Part shown: piece after piece, positions 9,135 to 17,365 of the stretch
Layout: each line of letters begins with the position of its first letter
How positions within the stretch are numbered: the first letter of the stretch is position 1
Notes under the pieces: model-generated
The model's database searches: none
The model's input: the letters and a program-made list of their open reading frames with translations, nothing else
Told to the model about the DNA's origin: nothing
Assembly (NCBI GenBank): GCA_041655765.1
Contig: JBBAEU010000006.1
Coordinates: 57,746 to 121,745, forward strand
Direction: 5' to 3'
DNA from: Brumimicrobium sp041655765
GTDB lineage: Bacteria > Bacteroidota > Bacteroidia > Flavobacteriales_D > Crocinitomicaceae
Length of the DNA: 64,000 bases
Program-made: the position numbers and the translations under genes

Positions 9135-9889
9135 ATGAAACGATTAGAAAATAAAGTAGCAATTATAACTGGAGCGGCTTCTGGAATAGGTAGAGAAACA
9201 GCATTGTTATTCGTAAAAGAAGGTGCTAAAGTTACCGTTAGTGATATTAACGAAGAAGCGGGTAATAAAGTAGTTGAAGAGATTAAAAAAATGGGAGGAG
9301 AAGCCATCTTTGTAAGAGCAAATACAGCCAGTGCAAGCGAAAGCGAAAAATTAGTTCGTGAAACCGTAAAAGCTTTTGGAGCACTCCATATTGGAGTGAC
9401 AATGCAGGTATAGGTAGCGACTCCAGCAAAGTGGCAGATGTAAAGAATGAAGACTGGCAACGCGTTATCGATGTCAACCTTACTGGTGTGTTTTATGGAA
9501 TGAAATATCAGATTCCAGAAATGATAAAATCCAAAGGAGGAAGTATCATTAATATTTCATCCATCTTGGGGCAGGCAGGATTTCATGGATCTTCTGTTTA
9601 TGTTGCTTCGAAGCACGGTGTTGTAGGATTGACAAAAGCTGGAGCCTTAGATTATGCCGCAGACAATGTGCGTGTAAATGCCATCGGTCCAGGATTTATT
9701 TACTCAGGATTGGTAAACGAAAGCACAATGGGGAAAGCAGCGATTCAAGTTTTGGAAACTAAACATGCCTTGAACCGTCTGGGAAAACCAAAAGAAATTG
9801 CCGCTATGATACTTTTCTTGGCTTCAGATGAATCTTCGTTTGTAACTGGAGCATACTATCCTGTAGATGGTGGTTACCTAGCGATGTAA
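9135..9889 (+). pseudogene. Frameshifted SDR oxidoreductase
   Basis: Two adjoining frames together make one complete classical SDR of about 251 residues. The first (9135-9413) has the cofactor loop TGAASGIG and runs to GALHI. The second continues from about 9401 with NAGIGSDSSK, then the catalytic Ser region NISSILGQAG, the active-site YVASK and the C-terminal PVDGGYLAM. The break falls inside the NNAG motif: the sequence gtgacaatgcaggt would read V-N-N-A-G if one A were restored near 9399. All other motifs are intact, so either the gene was lost recently or this is a sequencing error. Family resemblance is to glucose-1-dehydrogenase/3-oxoacyl-ACP-reductase-like SDRs. Substrate unknown. Confidence 0.85.
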
Positions 9890-10023
9890 ATAGTGGAACT
9901 TTTGTAGAAACTAATCTAAACAAAGCTGATTTGTCCGCTCAAAAGGGGTTGTTAAATATGCAATGGTTAAAAATCAATTTTTAAAGGAATACCATATAGA
10001 GAATAAAATATATAAAATGTCGC

Positions 10024-10905
10024 ATGGATAGGTCAACATTTATTAAATCACTGGTAATTTTGCCACTAACAGCAACAGCAATGAAGTTAGATGTATTAAA
10101 TAAACTCACAGATTCAATGGGCAAAAGTAAGAAAATGCCTGTTTTGTTTCTGGGTCACGGCAGCCCAATGAATGCCATAGAAGAAAATGAATTTGTTACA
10201 GGATTTAGAAATATCGCAAAAGAAATTCCTTTGCCCAATGCAATTTTGTGTATATCAGCGCATTGGGAAACAAAAGGAACGCTTGTCACAGCAATGGAAA
10301 ATCCTCCTACCATTCACGATTTTGGCGGATTTCCACAAGCACTTTTTGATGTTCAATATCCCGCTCCAGGAAGTCCTGACTTAGCCAATAAAACCAAATC
10401 GTTAATCACTACAACTGAAGTAGGATTAGATGATAAATGGGGACTTGACCATGGTGCATGGAGTGTAATTAAGCACTTGTACCCTAATGCTGATATTCCA
10501 GTTATTCAAATGAGTATAGATTATAGACAAGGTCCACAATATCATTATGAATTGGCAAAACAAATCAGTTCACTACGTGAAAAAGGAGTGCTAATTATTG
10601 GAAGTGGAAACATTGTTCATAACTTAAGAATGGTGGAATGGAGAAAGTTGAATGAAACTTTCGGTTTTGACTGGGCACTTGAAGCGAATGAAAACATGAA
10701 AAAATTCATTCTTAATGGAGATCATAAGTCTCTTATCAATTTTCGTTCTCAAGGGAAATCTTGGGATTTGGCCATTCCAACTCCTGAACATTATTTGCCT
10801 TTGCTGTATTCACTAGCTTTACAAGATAAGAATGAAGAAGTGAAATTATTCAATGACAAACCAGTCGCTGGATCATTGACGATGACTTCTTTGAAAATAG
10901 GGTAA
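10024..10905 (+). CDS. ygiD: 4,5-DOPA extradiol dioxygenase-like protein (YgiD family)
   Basis: The protein has 293 residues of the class III extradiol ring-cleavage dioxygenase family, whose plant and bacterial members open catechol rings such as DOPA. Candidate metal-binding or catalytic histidines are conserved: His45 (LGHGSP), His80 (SAHWE), His143 (LDHGAW) and His199 (GNIVHN). Other family marks are TIHDFGGFP and the C-terminal PTPEHYLPL. An extra N-terminal stretch of about 35 residues precedes the catalytic domain and is weakly hydrophobic (LVILPLTATA); similar leaders occur in flavobacterial members. It follows the broken SDR by 134 bp on the same strand. The true substrate is unknown. 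Confidence 0.9.
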   Translation: MDRSTFIKSLVILPLTATAMKLDVLNKLTDSMGKSKKMPVLFLGHGSPMNAIEENEFVTGFRNIAKEIPLPNAILCISAHWETKGTLVTAMENPPTIHDFGGFPQALFDVQYPAPGSPDLANKTKSLITTTEVGLDDKWGLDHGAWSVIKHLYPNADIPVIQMSIDYRQGPQYHYELAKQISSLREKGVLIIGSGNIVHNLRMVEWRKLNETFGFDWALEANENMKKFILNGDHKSLINFRSQGKSWDLAIPTPEHYLPLLYSLALQDKNEEVKLFNDKPVAGSLTMTSLKIG

Positions 10906-11182
10906 AAGGGGACTCAACTAAGTTTTAACGCAATATATCTTCTACACTGGTCTTTATTGATATAAGTAAAGAGAGCCATTGAGTTATCTTTTAATGTTTT
11001 TTTTATTGCATCTTATTTATGTTTTAAATCTTATACTTGATAAAAGAACATCTAAAATGGCTGAAAATTAAAATTTCTGATTAGTTTTGTTTTCGAAACA
11101 GATTGTAACAGAGGAATTTAAGCAGTCTTCTGTTAGTGGTTAAGCGAGGAGCAATATCACACTAAACTTAACACACGCAAAA

Positions 11183-11992
11183 ATGAGACAGGAATCAATA
11201 AAAATTTCACACATTTACAACAAGGTAAATTCAAAGCGAAACGATGGCAATTACTATGCCGTCTGCTTTTTTAAAACAGCAGTAAAAAGTATGGTGATAG
11301 ACACTCGCTTGCATGCAAATGTGGTAAAAGATACTGCCATCCTAATGAAACCATACCAAAATTGGAAAATTGTAAGTAAAAGTAATGTCCATTCGGGTTA
11401 TGTGCTTTATTTATCGGTGGGCGTTATGGAAAATCCTATTTTTAGAAAACTGGGAATTGCACAGGCACTTCTAGACCACACAGAAAAAAATCCCACAGCT
11501 ACGCTGTCATCTTGTAGCGCCCATAGGGTGTACACTATACTCGACATGCTTGATGAGTTTATTTCTTCTAACAGAAGTTTTAGGGATGAGACCATTATGT
11601 CATTGTTGAAAACGCTCTTTGTTTATACAGACGGAACTTGGAATACAACTTATACTTTAAGGGAAAGTAACGGGAAAGCAGCGCTTGTCCACAATTTCAG
11701 AAAAGCACTCGACAAATTCTATGCTGAATGTCACCAAGTAGCTGGATATGCAGAACGACTCAACATATCTGAAAAATACCTAAACGAATGTGTAAAGGAA
11801 GTTCTGCAGGTCAATGCCAAAAAACTTATTGTTTATACACTCATTGCACATGCGCAACGGGCACTCAAATTCTCTGATAAGACAGTTAAAGAAATTAGCT
11901 ACGATTTGGGCTTTACTTCGCCTGATTATTTTAGCTATTTTTTTAAAAAGCATACAGGAATGACTCCAACTCAACTAAGAAAAAATCTATAA
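11183..11992 (+). CDS. AraC-family transcriptional regulator
   Basis: This is a 269-residue regulator. The N-terminal two thirds is a diverged ligand-binding domain without a clear cupin signature. The C-terminal 100 residues hold both AraC helix-turn-helix units: VAGYAERLNISEKYLNECVK and the second-helix signature VKEISYDLGFTSPDYFSYFF, ending KKHTGMTPTQLRKNL. It lies 277 bp after the dioxygenase gene and about 90 bp before the cytochrome c gene, all on the same strand, so either neighbour could be a target. The 277-bp upstream region shows no obvious operator. It differs from the AraC gene at 5.9 kb mainly in the N-terminal domain. Confidence 0.88.
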   Translation: MRQESIKISHIYNKVNSKRNDGNYYAVCFFKTAVKSMVIDTRLHANVVKDTAILMKPYQNWKIVSKSNVHSGYVLYLSVGVMENPIFRKLGIAQALLDHTEKNPTATLSSCSAHRVYTILDMLDEFISSNRSFRDETIMSLLKTLFVYTDGTWNTTYTLRESNGKAALVHNFRKALDKFYAECHQVAGYAERLNISEKYLNECVKEVLQVNAKKLIVYTLIAHAQRALKFSDKTVKEISYDLGFTSPDYFSYFFKKHTGMTPTQLRKNL

Positions 11993-12081
11993 TTCCTAAA
12001 TTCTAAGAGTTAACTGTGCTTTTCACATTCTTGTTATTGACTGTGTATATATATTTGCTACTCAAATTACAACTTATGATT

Positions 12082-13059
12082 ATGAAGAGATATATTAAAT
12101 ACCCATTATACACTGTGGGAGCGATTATTCTTATTGCTTTCGCTTTGATGAGTTATGCCACATTTTTCCTACCCAATGTAGGCAAAGCTCCAACCATGAA
12201 AATTACAATTACGGATGAAAAAGTAGAACGTGGACGCTATCTTGCATATCATGTAATGATGTGTGCCGATTGTCATTCAGTAAGAGATTTTTCATTGTTT
12301 TCAGGTCCACCGACACCTGGAACAGAATTTGCTGGAGGTGAAATCTTTGATCATTCTATGGGATTCCCAGGACGATTTGTTTCGACAAATATCACACCCT
12401 ACGGGATTGGCGACTGGACAGATGGTGAACTTTTTAGACTTATCACTACTGGAGTAAAACGTGATGGCGAGCCGATTTTTCCAGTAATGCCTTATCACAA
12501 TTTCGGTAAATTAGATTCTGAAGATATTGAGGCTGTTATTGCTTTCCTTCGTACACTCGACCCTATTGAAACAAATCACCCTACTTCGAAAGCTGACTTT
12601 CCTTTCAACTTTATCTTACGTACACTCCCAGAAAAGGCAACGCTTAGCCAAAAGCCGGATGTATCCGACTGGACAGCTTATGGTGAATACATGTTTACAG
12701 CTGCTGCTTGTTTCGATTGTCATACAAAACATGAAAAAGGTAAATTTGTTGGACCTCTTGCCGGAGGCGGAAGAGAGTTTGTCTCTCCAGATGGAAGTAT
12801 TGTTCGTACTCCCAATCTAACACCGCATGAAACAGGGATAGCTCATTATACCAAAGAGACTTTTGTACAGCAATTTAAAATGTATGCCGATTCATCATTT
12901 GTTTTACCAGTTGTAAACCAAGGAGAACTTCAAACGCTTATGCCATGGGTTATGTACTCTGGCATGACGGTAGAGGACATAGAAGCAATTTATGATTACT
13001 TGCAAACCCTTGAGCCTTATGATAATATGGTAGAGCGGTTTACGCCTGCGAGAGAATAA
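12082..13059 (+). CDS. Membrane-anchored dihaem c-type cytochrome
   Basis: From the chosen ATG at 12082 (MKRYIKYPLY) the protein has 325 residues. Upstream in-frame starts at 12016 (GTG) and 12076 (ATG) exist, but the family normally begins with this short basic N-terminus followed by one transmembrane anchor (about residues 9-30). Two haem-binding CxxCH motifs are present: CADCH (Cys61-His65) and CFDCH (Cys210-His214), each in a cytochrome c domain with downstream candidate axial Met residues. The protein should face the periplasm as an electron-transfer subunit, as in alcohol or sugar dehydrogenase partners. No dehydrogenase subunit adjoins it here. The neighbour is an AraC regulator about 90 bp upstream. 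Confidence 0.88.
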   Translation: MKRYIKYPLYTVGAIILIAFALMSYATFFLPNVGKAPTMKITITDEKVERGRYLAYHVMMCADCHSVRDFSLFSGPPTPGTEFAGGEIFDHSMGFPGRFVSTNITPYGIGDWTDGELFRLITTGVKRDGEPIFPVMPYHNFGKLDSEDIEAVIAFLRTLDPIETNHPTSKADFPFNFILRTLPEKATLSQKPDVSDWTAYGEYMFTAAACFDCHTKHEKGKFVGPLAGGGREFVSPDGSIVRTPNLTPHETGIAHYTKETFVQQFKMYADSSFVLPVVNQGELQTLMPWVMYSGMTVEDIEAIYDYLQTLEPYDNMVERFTPARE

Positions 13060-13283
13060 TAACTAAGCATAAATTTACTCAAAAGGTTTATTTTTTCATA
13101 CCCTTAGCTGTCCCTGTGGTTACATAAACTTGCTATTCTTTATGGACGTATGAAGGTATAGTTTTGGAAAATCAATAGACAAAAAATAAAGAAATAGATA
13201 TAATAAATCGTAAATTTGTCACTGGATAAACAGATGTATTAAAATATTTACTACCAAAATGGTGTAAATTAAAATGTTTTTAT

Positions 13284-13291
13284 TATATTTG
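13284..13291 (+). promoter_or_regulatory. Putative -7 promoter element for rpmE2
   Basis: TATATTTG fits the Bacteroidetes -7 consensus TAnnTTTG and lies 41 bp before the rpmE2 ATG. The leader would be about 35 nt and A-rich. No clear -33 TTTG is seen. Confidence 0.45.
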
Positions 13292-13332
13292 CCATCCAAT
13301 TTTGAGAGTAGAATAAGAAATTTTTTAAGAAA

Positions 13333-13599
13333 ATGAAAAAAGATATACACCCAGAAAGTTACAGATTAGTTGTATTTAAAGATATGACAAACGATTATAT
13401 GTTTGTTACAAATTCGTGTGCGCCATCAAATGAAACAGTAAAATGGGAAGACGGAAACGAATATCCATTGGTAAAAATTGATATTTCACACAAATCTCAC
13501 CCTTTCTTTACAGGGAAACAACAATTTGTAGATACAGCAGGTCGTATCGATAAGTTTAAAAACAGATATGCGCGTCACTTTAAAGACGATAAAAAATAA
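13333..13599 (+). CDS. rpmE2: 50S ribosomal protein L31, type B
   Basis: An 88-residue protein beginning MKKDIHPESYRLVVFKDM, with the family core FTGKQQFVDTAGRIDKFKNRY. It is the type B (C-minus) form: there is a single Cys and no CxxC pairs, so it does not need zinc. In many bacteria type B replaces the zinc-binding L31 under zinc starvation. No zinc-binding L31 is present in this window, so it may be the only L31 here, as in many Bacteroidetes. It is a single-gene unit bounded by a -7-like element upstream and a strong terminator at 13620. Confidence 0.96.
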   Translation: MKKDIHPESYRLVVFKDMTNDYMFVTNSCAPSNETVKWEDGNEYPLVKIDISHKSHPFFTGKQQFVDTAGRIDKFKNRYARHFKDDKK

Positions 13600-13619
13600 T
13601 ATTTTTTAAGAAGATGTTT

Positions 13620-13653
13620 AAAATCGGACTGAATTTTCAGTCCGATTTTTTTT
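13620..13653 (+). terminator. Rho-independent terminator of rpmE2
   Basis: A perfect inverted repeat (arms 13621-13633 and 13636-13648, plus one extra A-T pair at 13620/13649, loop of 2) with core AATCGGACTGAA is followed by a run of T. It lies 20 bp after the rpmE2 stop. Confidence 0.92.
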
Positions 13654-13730
13654 ATTTAAAAACGAAAATATTTTAATATATATTATGTGTGTTTTAAATT
13701 GGATAAGTTTATCTTTTTTACAATCTAAAC

Positions 13731-13760
13731 TTGACTTTTCATAAATTTATCATATCTTTG
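13731..13760 (+). promoter_or_regulatory. Putative Bacteroidetes promoter of the cupin-haemoglobin-haemerythrin run
   Basis: A TTG at 13731-13733 and TATCTTTG at 13753-13760 are separated by 19 bp, close to the described -33/-7 arrangement of Bacteroidetes (TTTG and TAnnTTTG). The cupin ATG follows 26 bp after the -7 box. Confidence 0.6.
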
Positions 13761-13786
13761 TTTAGAATAATTATAAATAAGGTTCA

Positions 13787-14119
13787 ATGAAAAGTAGCTC
13801 TTTCTTAAATGATTTAGTTTTTACTGATAATCGTGTAAAAGTTACGCCCATTTTAGATACTCCTTTTTCAAAAGAAATACGTATAGCCTTCAAAAAAGGA
13901 CAGGAAATGAAGGAGCACCAAACAGGTTTTCCAATAGTCGTTCACCTTCTTACTGGTGCGATTGAATTTGGAGTTGAAGGAAAAAAATATCAATTAAGAG
14001 CGGGTGATATTTTAACATTAAATCCAAATGTTCCGCATGATTTACTTGCACATGAAAAAAGTGTTGTTCGCTTAACATTGTCGAAGGGCGATACAGTTGA
14101 TAGAGTAGAAAAAGTATAA
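13787..14119 (+). CDS. Small cupin-domain protein
   Basis: A 110-residue single-domain cupin. The two cupin motifs are visible: FKKGQEMKEHQTGFPIVVHLLTGAIEF, split by family logic as KEHQTGFP with one candidate metal His, and LRAGDILTLNPNVPHDLLA with the second His. It could bind a metal ion or act as a small sensor or enzyme; the fold alone does not decide. It starts a three-gene run with a truncated haemoglobin (13 bp downstream) and a haemerythrin. Such cupins are often found near oxygen- and nitric-oxide-handling genes in Bacteroidetes. A well-spaced promoter precedes it. Confidence 0.85.
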   Translation: MKSSSFLNDLVFTDNRVKVTPILDTPFSKEIRIAFKKGQEMKEHQTGFPIVVHLLTGAIEFGVEGKKYQLRAGDILTLNPNVPHDLLAHEKSVVRLTLSKGDTVDRVEKV

Positions 14120-14132
14120 ATAATTCTGAATA

Positions 14133-14546
14133 ATGAAAGAAATTGAAGATAGGGAAGATGTTAGGAAGTTAGTTTATACATTCTACGGGAAAGTACGTAA
14201 AGATGAACTTTTGGGTCCCATTTTTAATAGTCAATTGTCTGAAGAGCAATGGCCATCACATTTAGAAAAATTGACTGATTTTTGGGAAACAAATCTTTTT
14301 AGGATTCCGAAGTTTAAAGGGAATCCAATGGGAGCACACCAAAGAGTTGATGCTCATACAAATAGAGGCATTACACAAAAGCATTTTGCAACTTGGCTCC
14401 GATTATGGAAAGAAACGCTGGAAGAGTTATTTGAAGGTGAACGAGCAGAACGCGCAATGGAGGCTGCTAGAAGAATGTCAACCCCCATGTTTATTGGCGT
14501 TTGGGGGAATAGACCTGAAAATCGTTCCCACATGATGTATTATTAA
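14133..14546 (+). CDS. Group III truncated haemoglobin
   Basis: A 137-residue haem protein of the 2-over-2 globin fold, group III (ctb/trHbP type). The N-terminal helix has YTFYGKVRKDELLGPIF, followed by WPSHLEKLTDFWETNLF. The segment GAHQRVDAH and the expected proximal His84 in GITQKHFATWL follow. The C-terminus has TPMFIGVWGNRP. Members bind O2 and NO, and several are linked to NO detoxification or resistance under low oxygen; the haem pocket cannot be judged further by eye. It is 13 bp after the cupin gene and 44 bp before the haemerythrin gene on the same strand, suggesting an operon. Confidence 0.92.
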   Translation: MKEIEDREDVRKLVYTFYGKVRKDELLGPIFNSQLSEEQWPSHLEKLTDFWETNLFRIPKFKGNPMGAHQRVDAHTNRGITQKHFATWLRLWKETLEELFEGERAERAMEAARRMSTPMFIGVWGNRPENRSHMMYY

Positions 14547-14590
14547 ATTGATTTAAAATGTCTTCCTTACAATGATATGATAAAGAATTT

Positions 14591-15064
14591 ATGGAAAGTC
14601 AAAATACACAGTTAGAGAGAGATGAGGCACTAAAAAGTTTTAATAACGACCATCATCATGCGTTGTTGTTATGCTGGAAAATAAGAAAAGGGTTAAACGG
14701 AAACATTGATTTAAAAAGAATAAAAAAATATAACGATTGGTATTATAATAATCATCTGAAACAACTTTTAGAAGATGAAGAAAAGTTTTTATTTCCAATT
14801 TTAGGTGAAGATAATAAATTAATCAAAAAAACTTTAGCGGAACACCGCCGACTTCGCCGTCTTTTCAAAGACACGAAAGATATCATGAAGTCGATAAACT
14901 ACATTGAAGAAGAGTTAGATCGAAACATTCGATTTAAGGAGCGTGAGTTGTTTGTTCTCATTCAGGAACATGCTACGATAGATCAATTACAAAATATCAC
15001 CAAAAATCGAAAAGAAATTCCATTTGAAGAGAATACAGAAGATGAGTTTTGGGAAGAAGGTTAA
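14591..15064 (+). CDS. Haemerythrin-domain protein
   Basis: A 157-residue four-helix di-iron protein. Candidate iron ligands follow the haemerythrin-like pattern: His21-His23 (NDHHHA), His55 with the acidic stretch EDEEKFLFP (61-69), His85 (AEHRRLRR), and Glu119 with His127 (ERELFVLIQEH). Haemerythrin-like proteins bind O2 or NO or help repair iron centres. It is last of the cupin/globin/haemerythrin run. Its final 22 codons, the stop and the following bases form the left copy of a 142-bp direct repeat whose right copy lies at 19915, so the gene lies at the edge of the locus A insertion. The gene itself is intact. Confidence 0.88.
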   Translation: MESQNTQLERDEALKSFNNDHHHALLLCWKIRKGLNGNIDLKRIKKYNDWYYNNHLKQLLEDEEKFLFPILGEDNKLIKKTLAEHRRLRRLFKDTKDIMKSINYIEEELDRNIRFKERELFVLIQEHATIDQLQNITKNRKEIPFEENTEDEFWEEG

Positions 15065-15137
15065 TTTAAAATATCTTCCCAGGATTTAGGATTCCGTTCG
15101 GGTCAAATACCTTCTTAATATCGCGCATTAAGTTTAA
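14996..15137. repeat. Left copy of 142-bp direct repeat flanking locus A
   Basis: This sequence is repeated at 19915-20056 with one mismatch (A at 15039, T at 19958). It consists of the haemerythrin 3' end plus the last 72 bp of the FAD-oxidase gene, whose intact copy ends at 19985. Deleting 4,919 bp between equivalent points would leave the two genes as clean convergent neighbours. It is too long for an ordinary transposon target duplication. Confidence 0.95.
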
Positions 15138-15157
15138 AGTGCATTTCAAAAGAAATA

Positions 15158-15991
15158 CTAATACATAATTAATTTTCGTGTGTGCCATGATTCATTGATT
15201 TTTAGTTTAATAATATAGACTCCTTTTGAAAGGTGTATCTCCGCCCTATCCCTACCAACTCCATTGGCAATAGAGGTCCCCATTATGTCATAAATAAAAT
15301 AGTCAAAAGTACTTTTATTATTTATTTTAATATAAGCAACATCCTGAGCAGGATTTGAATAAATTTTGATGCCAACATCTCGTTCTTCAGCCGTTTCAGC
15401 TGTATTGGCATTCTTTTTGAAATATTGCAAGGGTAATTCTTTTATTTCTTCATGAAGAATCATCCCGTTTGTTCCGCAAAACCTGCATTTTGTTATATCA
15501 ATTTTTGCTTGTGTACTAACCGATTCTTTAGCTTCTAAATCTCTTTGATCTCTATGAATGAGAGGAGTGTTATGAGTAGATAAAGAATTCGGAGCGCAAG
15601 GTTTACCTATTCCTGGGCACGGATTATATTTAATTAGTAAGTGTGCCTTTGCTCCCGATTTGATATGTGTACCAGGCTTAAGAATAATGGCATCGCCAGC
15701 CTCTAATTTTAAATTGGCGTTGGGCTCAACAATATAATCTCCTGGGTCAGTACTTGGTGTCACCAGATATCCTGTTGTAATGGTGTTATTTGCCTTTCGG
15801 CGTGCTTTATAACGATAATTGGAACGAGCTTGTTTACCCAAGTTCTGGTTTTGTAGATAGAGGTAACAGGGTTCTACTTCGTTTTTAATGAAATATATCA
15901 AATAGAATTGTTTGTTTTTAACCCTTTGATTCGAATTAATAATTAATTGTATAAATTTTTTGCTCATTTTTGTTAATGAATATTGTATCAT
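15158..15991 (-). CDS. 5'-truncated T9SS-sorted protein with coathanger-like segment
   Basis: A 277-residue open frame without a signal peptide. Homology to the locus B gene at 62612 begins only at NEVEPCYLYL (near 15883), so the first roughly 35 residues are probably non-native sequence read through from the end of the preceding lipoprotein gene. Then come a beta-rich segment with IVEPNANLKLEAG and the motif DAIILKPGTHIKSGA, resembling the 3-coathanger-stack element of Bacteroidetes secreted proteins. A type A T9SS sorting domain ends the frame (IYSNPAQDVAYIKI, GVYIIKLK). T9SS exports such proteins across the outer membrane, but without a signal peptide this fragment could not be. It probably represents the surviving 3' end of a larger gene. 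Confidence 0.75.
   Translation of the reverse strand: MIQYSLTKMSKKFIQLIINSNQRVKNKQFYLIYFIKNEVEPCYLYLQNQNLGKQARSNYRYKARRKANNTITTGYLVTPSTDPGDYIVEPNANLKLEAGDAIILKPGTHIKSGAKAHLLIKYNPCPGIGKPCAPNSLSTHNTPLIHRDQRDLEAKESVSTQAKIDITKCRFCGTNGMILHEEIKELPLQYFKKNANTAETAEERDVGIKIYSNPAQDVAYIKINNKSTFDYFIYDIMGTSIANGVGRDRAEIHLSKGVYIIKLKINESWHTRKLIMY
15513..15694. repeat. Near-identical segment shared by two T9SS genes (copy 1)
   Basis: This 182-bp segment matches 18293-18474 at 176 of 182 positions, while sequence on both sides is unrelated or much weaker. It encodes the DAIILKPG-to-STQ part of both proteins. This fits recent gene conversion or recombination. Confidence 0.9.
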
Positions 15992-16583
15992 TATACGAAG
16001 TTACTGCTCCTCCTTTATGGACTGTCCACCAAAGATGGTATTTTCCCATCAGTACTTTAAAAAAATCGGAAGAAGTTGTTTGCTGACATCCAACTTGCAC
16101 GTAGGGGTGTGTGGCGCTCCATGTTTCATAATTAGACACATCAAGAAGTTCCCTATAAACTTTAATTGAATCATTTGAGTCTATACAATTTATATTATTT
16201 ATACTTAATTTTAGATTCCCATACGGCACCAAATGGTAATCTACATGCATGACTTCACCCTTATCTACTTTTAATTCCGAATAATATTTGCCGTCATAAT
16301 CCCAACCTAAATCATAATAATCTTTGTAATAATAATCTGTTCCCGCCCATATTGGGCCTAATCTACCAGCACTTAACCGGAACTTACCATCCTCTTCTGT
16401 AATTGTTTTTTGGATGGTTTTATAATTACTTTTGTGTAAAAACACGGTTATTCCTTTGATTGGCTCGTTTGTTATCGGATTCAAAACCCTTCCCTCTACA
16501 GTAATGTTTTTTCCAAACTTGGTACAGCCTATCACTGCAAAAAGCAAGGAAAAAAGCGTCAATATTAAGGTTCTATTTTTCAT
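15936..16583 (-). CDS. Locus A lipoprotein 1 (carboxypeptidase-regulatory-like, variable C-terminus)
   Basis: A 215-residue lipoprotein with lipobox AVIGC (Cys20). After the Cys, a carboxypeptidase-regulatory-like beta domain (about 28-80) carries GRVLNPITNEPIKGITV and DGKFRLSAGR. A linker with VDKGEVMHVDYHLVPYG is shared by all three locus A lipoproteins. After VPYG the sequence diverges (SINNINCIDSND, then VQVGCQQTTSS) and ends YTINY. The residues after the lipid Cys (TKFGKN) are basic and not acidic, so there is no surface-export signal of the Bacteroidetes type and it probably faces the periplasm. Its stop lies inside the start of the truncated T9SS frame downstream. Function unknown. An immunity-type role is conjecture. 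Confidence 0.85.
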   Translation of the reverse strand: MKNRTLILTLFSLLFAVIGCTKFGKNITVEGRVLNPITNEPIKGITVFLHKSNYKTIQKTITEEDGKFRLSAGRLGPIWAGTDYYYKDYYDLGWDYDGKYYSELKVDKGEVMHVDYHLVPYGNLKLSINNINCIDSNDSIKVYRELLDVSNYETWSATHPYVQVGCQQTTSSDFFKVLMGKYHLWWTVHKGGAVTSYNDTIFINKNEQKIYTINY

Positions 16584-16643
16584 AATAATATGTGCTTTTT
16601 ATGAGCCTTATCATAACCTTGAATATTTAATTTACTATTTCTA

Positions 16644-17303
16644 TTAATAATATATATTCCAAATTTTAATTTCTCCAGCATCTAAAAGAATACTATCTAG
16701 TATCGGGGTTTCAATTCCATTCTTTATAACTCTCCCTGTATATTTATACCATCCCATTGGAGCCTTATTTTGGTTACCTTGTTGGTCTATGCATCCTACA
16801 TAAATAGCAGGATTAGGAACATCATCATAAAAATGGATTAGAGAATGTGTTCTAAAGATAACTAGTGAATCATTTTGACTAAAACATGATGTGTTTTTTA
16901 TATTAATTTGTAGCTCCCCATACGGTACCAAATGATAATCTACATGCATGACTTCACCTTTATCTACTTTTAACTGGGAATAATATTTTTCACTATAATC
17001 CCAGCCTAATTCATAATAATTTTGATAGCTAAAGTCTGCAACAATCCATACCCCTCCCGTACGACCTGCACTTAGTTCAAAATTTCCATTGGCATCTGAA
17101 GTAGTCTCTTTTATAGTTTTATATCCTCCATAATATTGTAGATTTTTACTTTTTATCAATCTAACAGTTATATCTGATATAGGCTCGTTTGTTATCGGAT
17201 TCAAAACCCTTCCATTCACGGTGATGTTCTTACCAAACTTCGTACAGCCTATCATTCCAAAAATCAAGAAAAAAGATGTCAATATTAAAATTCTGTTTTT
17301 CAT
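16644..17303 (-). CDS. Locus A lipoprotein 2 (carboxypeptidase-regulatory-like, variable C-terminus)
   Basis: A 219-residue paralogue of the neighbouring lipoproteins. I start it at 17303 (MKNRILILTSF) because that gives a standard lipoprotein signal with lipobox MIGC (Cys20). An upstream ATG at 17333 would add ten residues not found in its paralogues. It shares TKFGKNITVNGRVLNPITNE, DANGNFELSAGR and VDKGEVMHVDYHLVPYG with the others. Its own C-terminal part runs from LQINIKNTSCFSQND to a final IKIWNIYY. The roughly 50 bp before the ATG resemble those before lipoprotein 1, so the copies probably arose by tandem duplication of a unit of about 720 bp that included the leader. Function unknown. 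Confidence 0.85.
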   Translation of the reverse strand: MKNRILILTSFFLIFGMIGCTKFGKNITVNGRVLNPITNEPISDITVRLIKSKNLQYYGGYKTIKETTSDANGNFELSAGRTGGVWIVADFSYQNYYELGWDYSEKYYSQLKVDKGEVMHVDYHLVPYGELQINIKNTSCFSQNDSLVIFRTHSLIHFYDDVPNPAIYVGCIDQQGNQNKAPMGWYKYTGRVIKNGIETPILDSILLDAGEIKIWNIYY

Positions 17304-17365
17304 AATGATACTTGTTTTTATAGGCCTTGTCATAACTTTGAATTTGTAGTTTTACTATTTCGTTT

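Noticed and set aside
9890..10023. Short open stretch after the SDR pseudogene ending in NMQWLKINF
   Set aside because: Less than 35 codons, no start or recognised homology; it could be a gene tail remnant but cannot be supported.
14996..15137. Locus A repeat as a transposon terminal repeat
   Set aside because: The repeats are direct, contain host gene ends, and no transposase or integrase gene lies between them.
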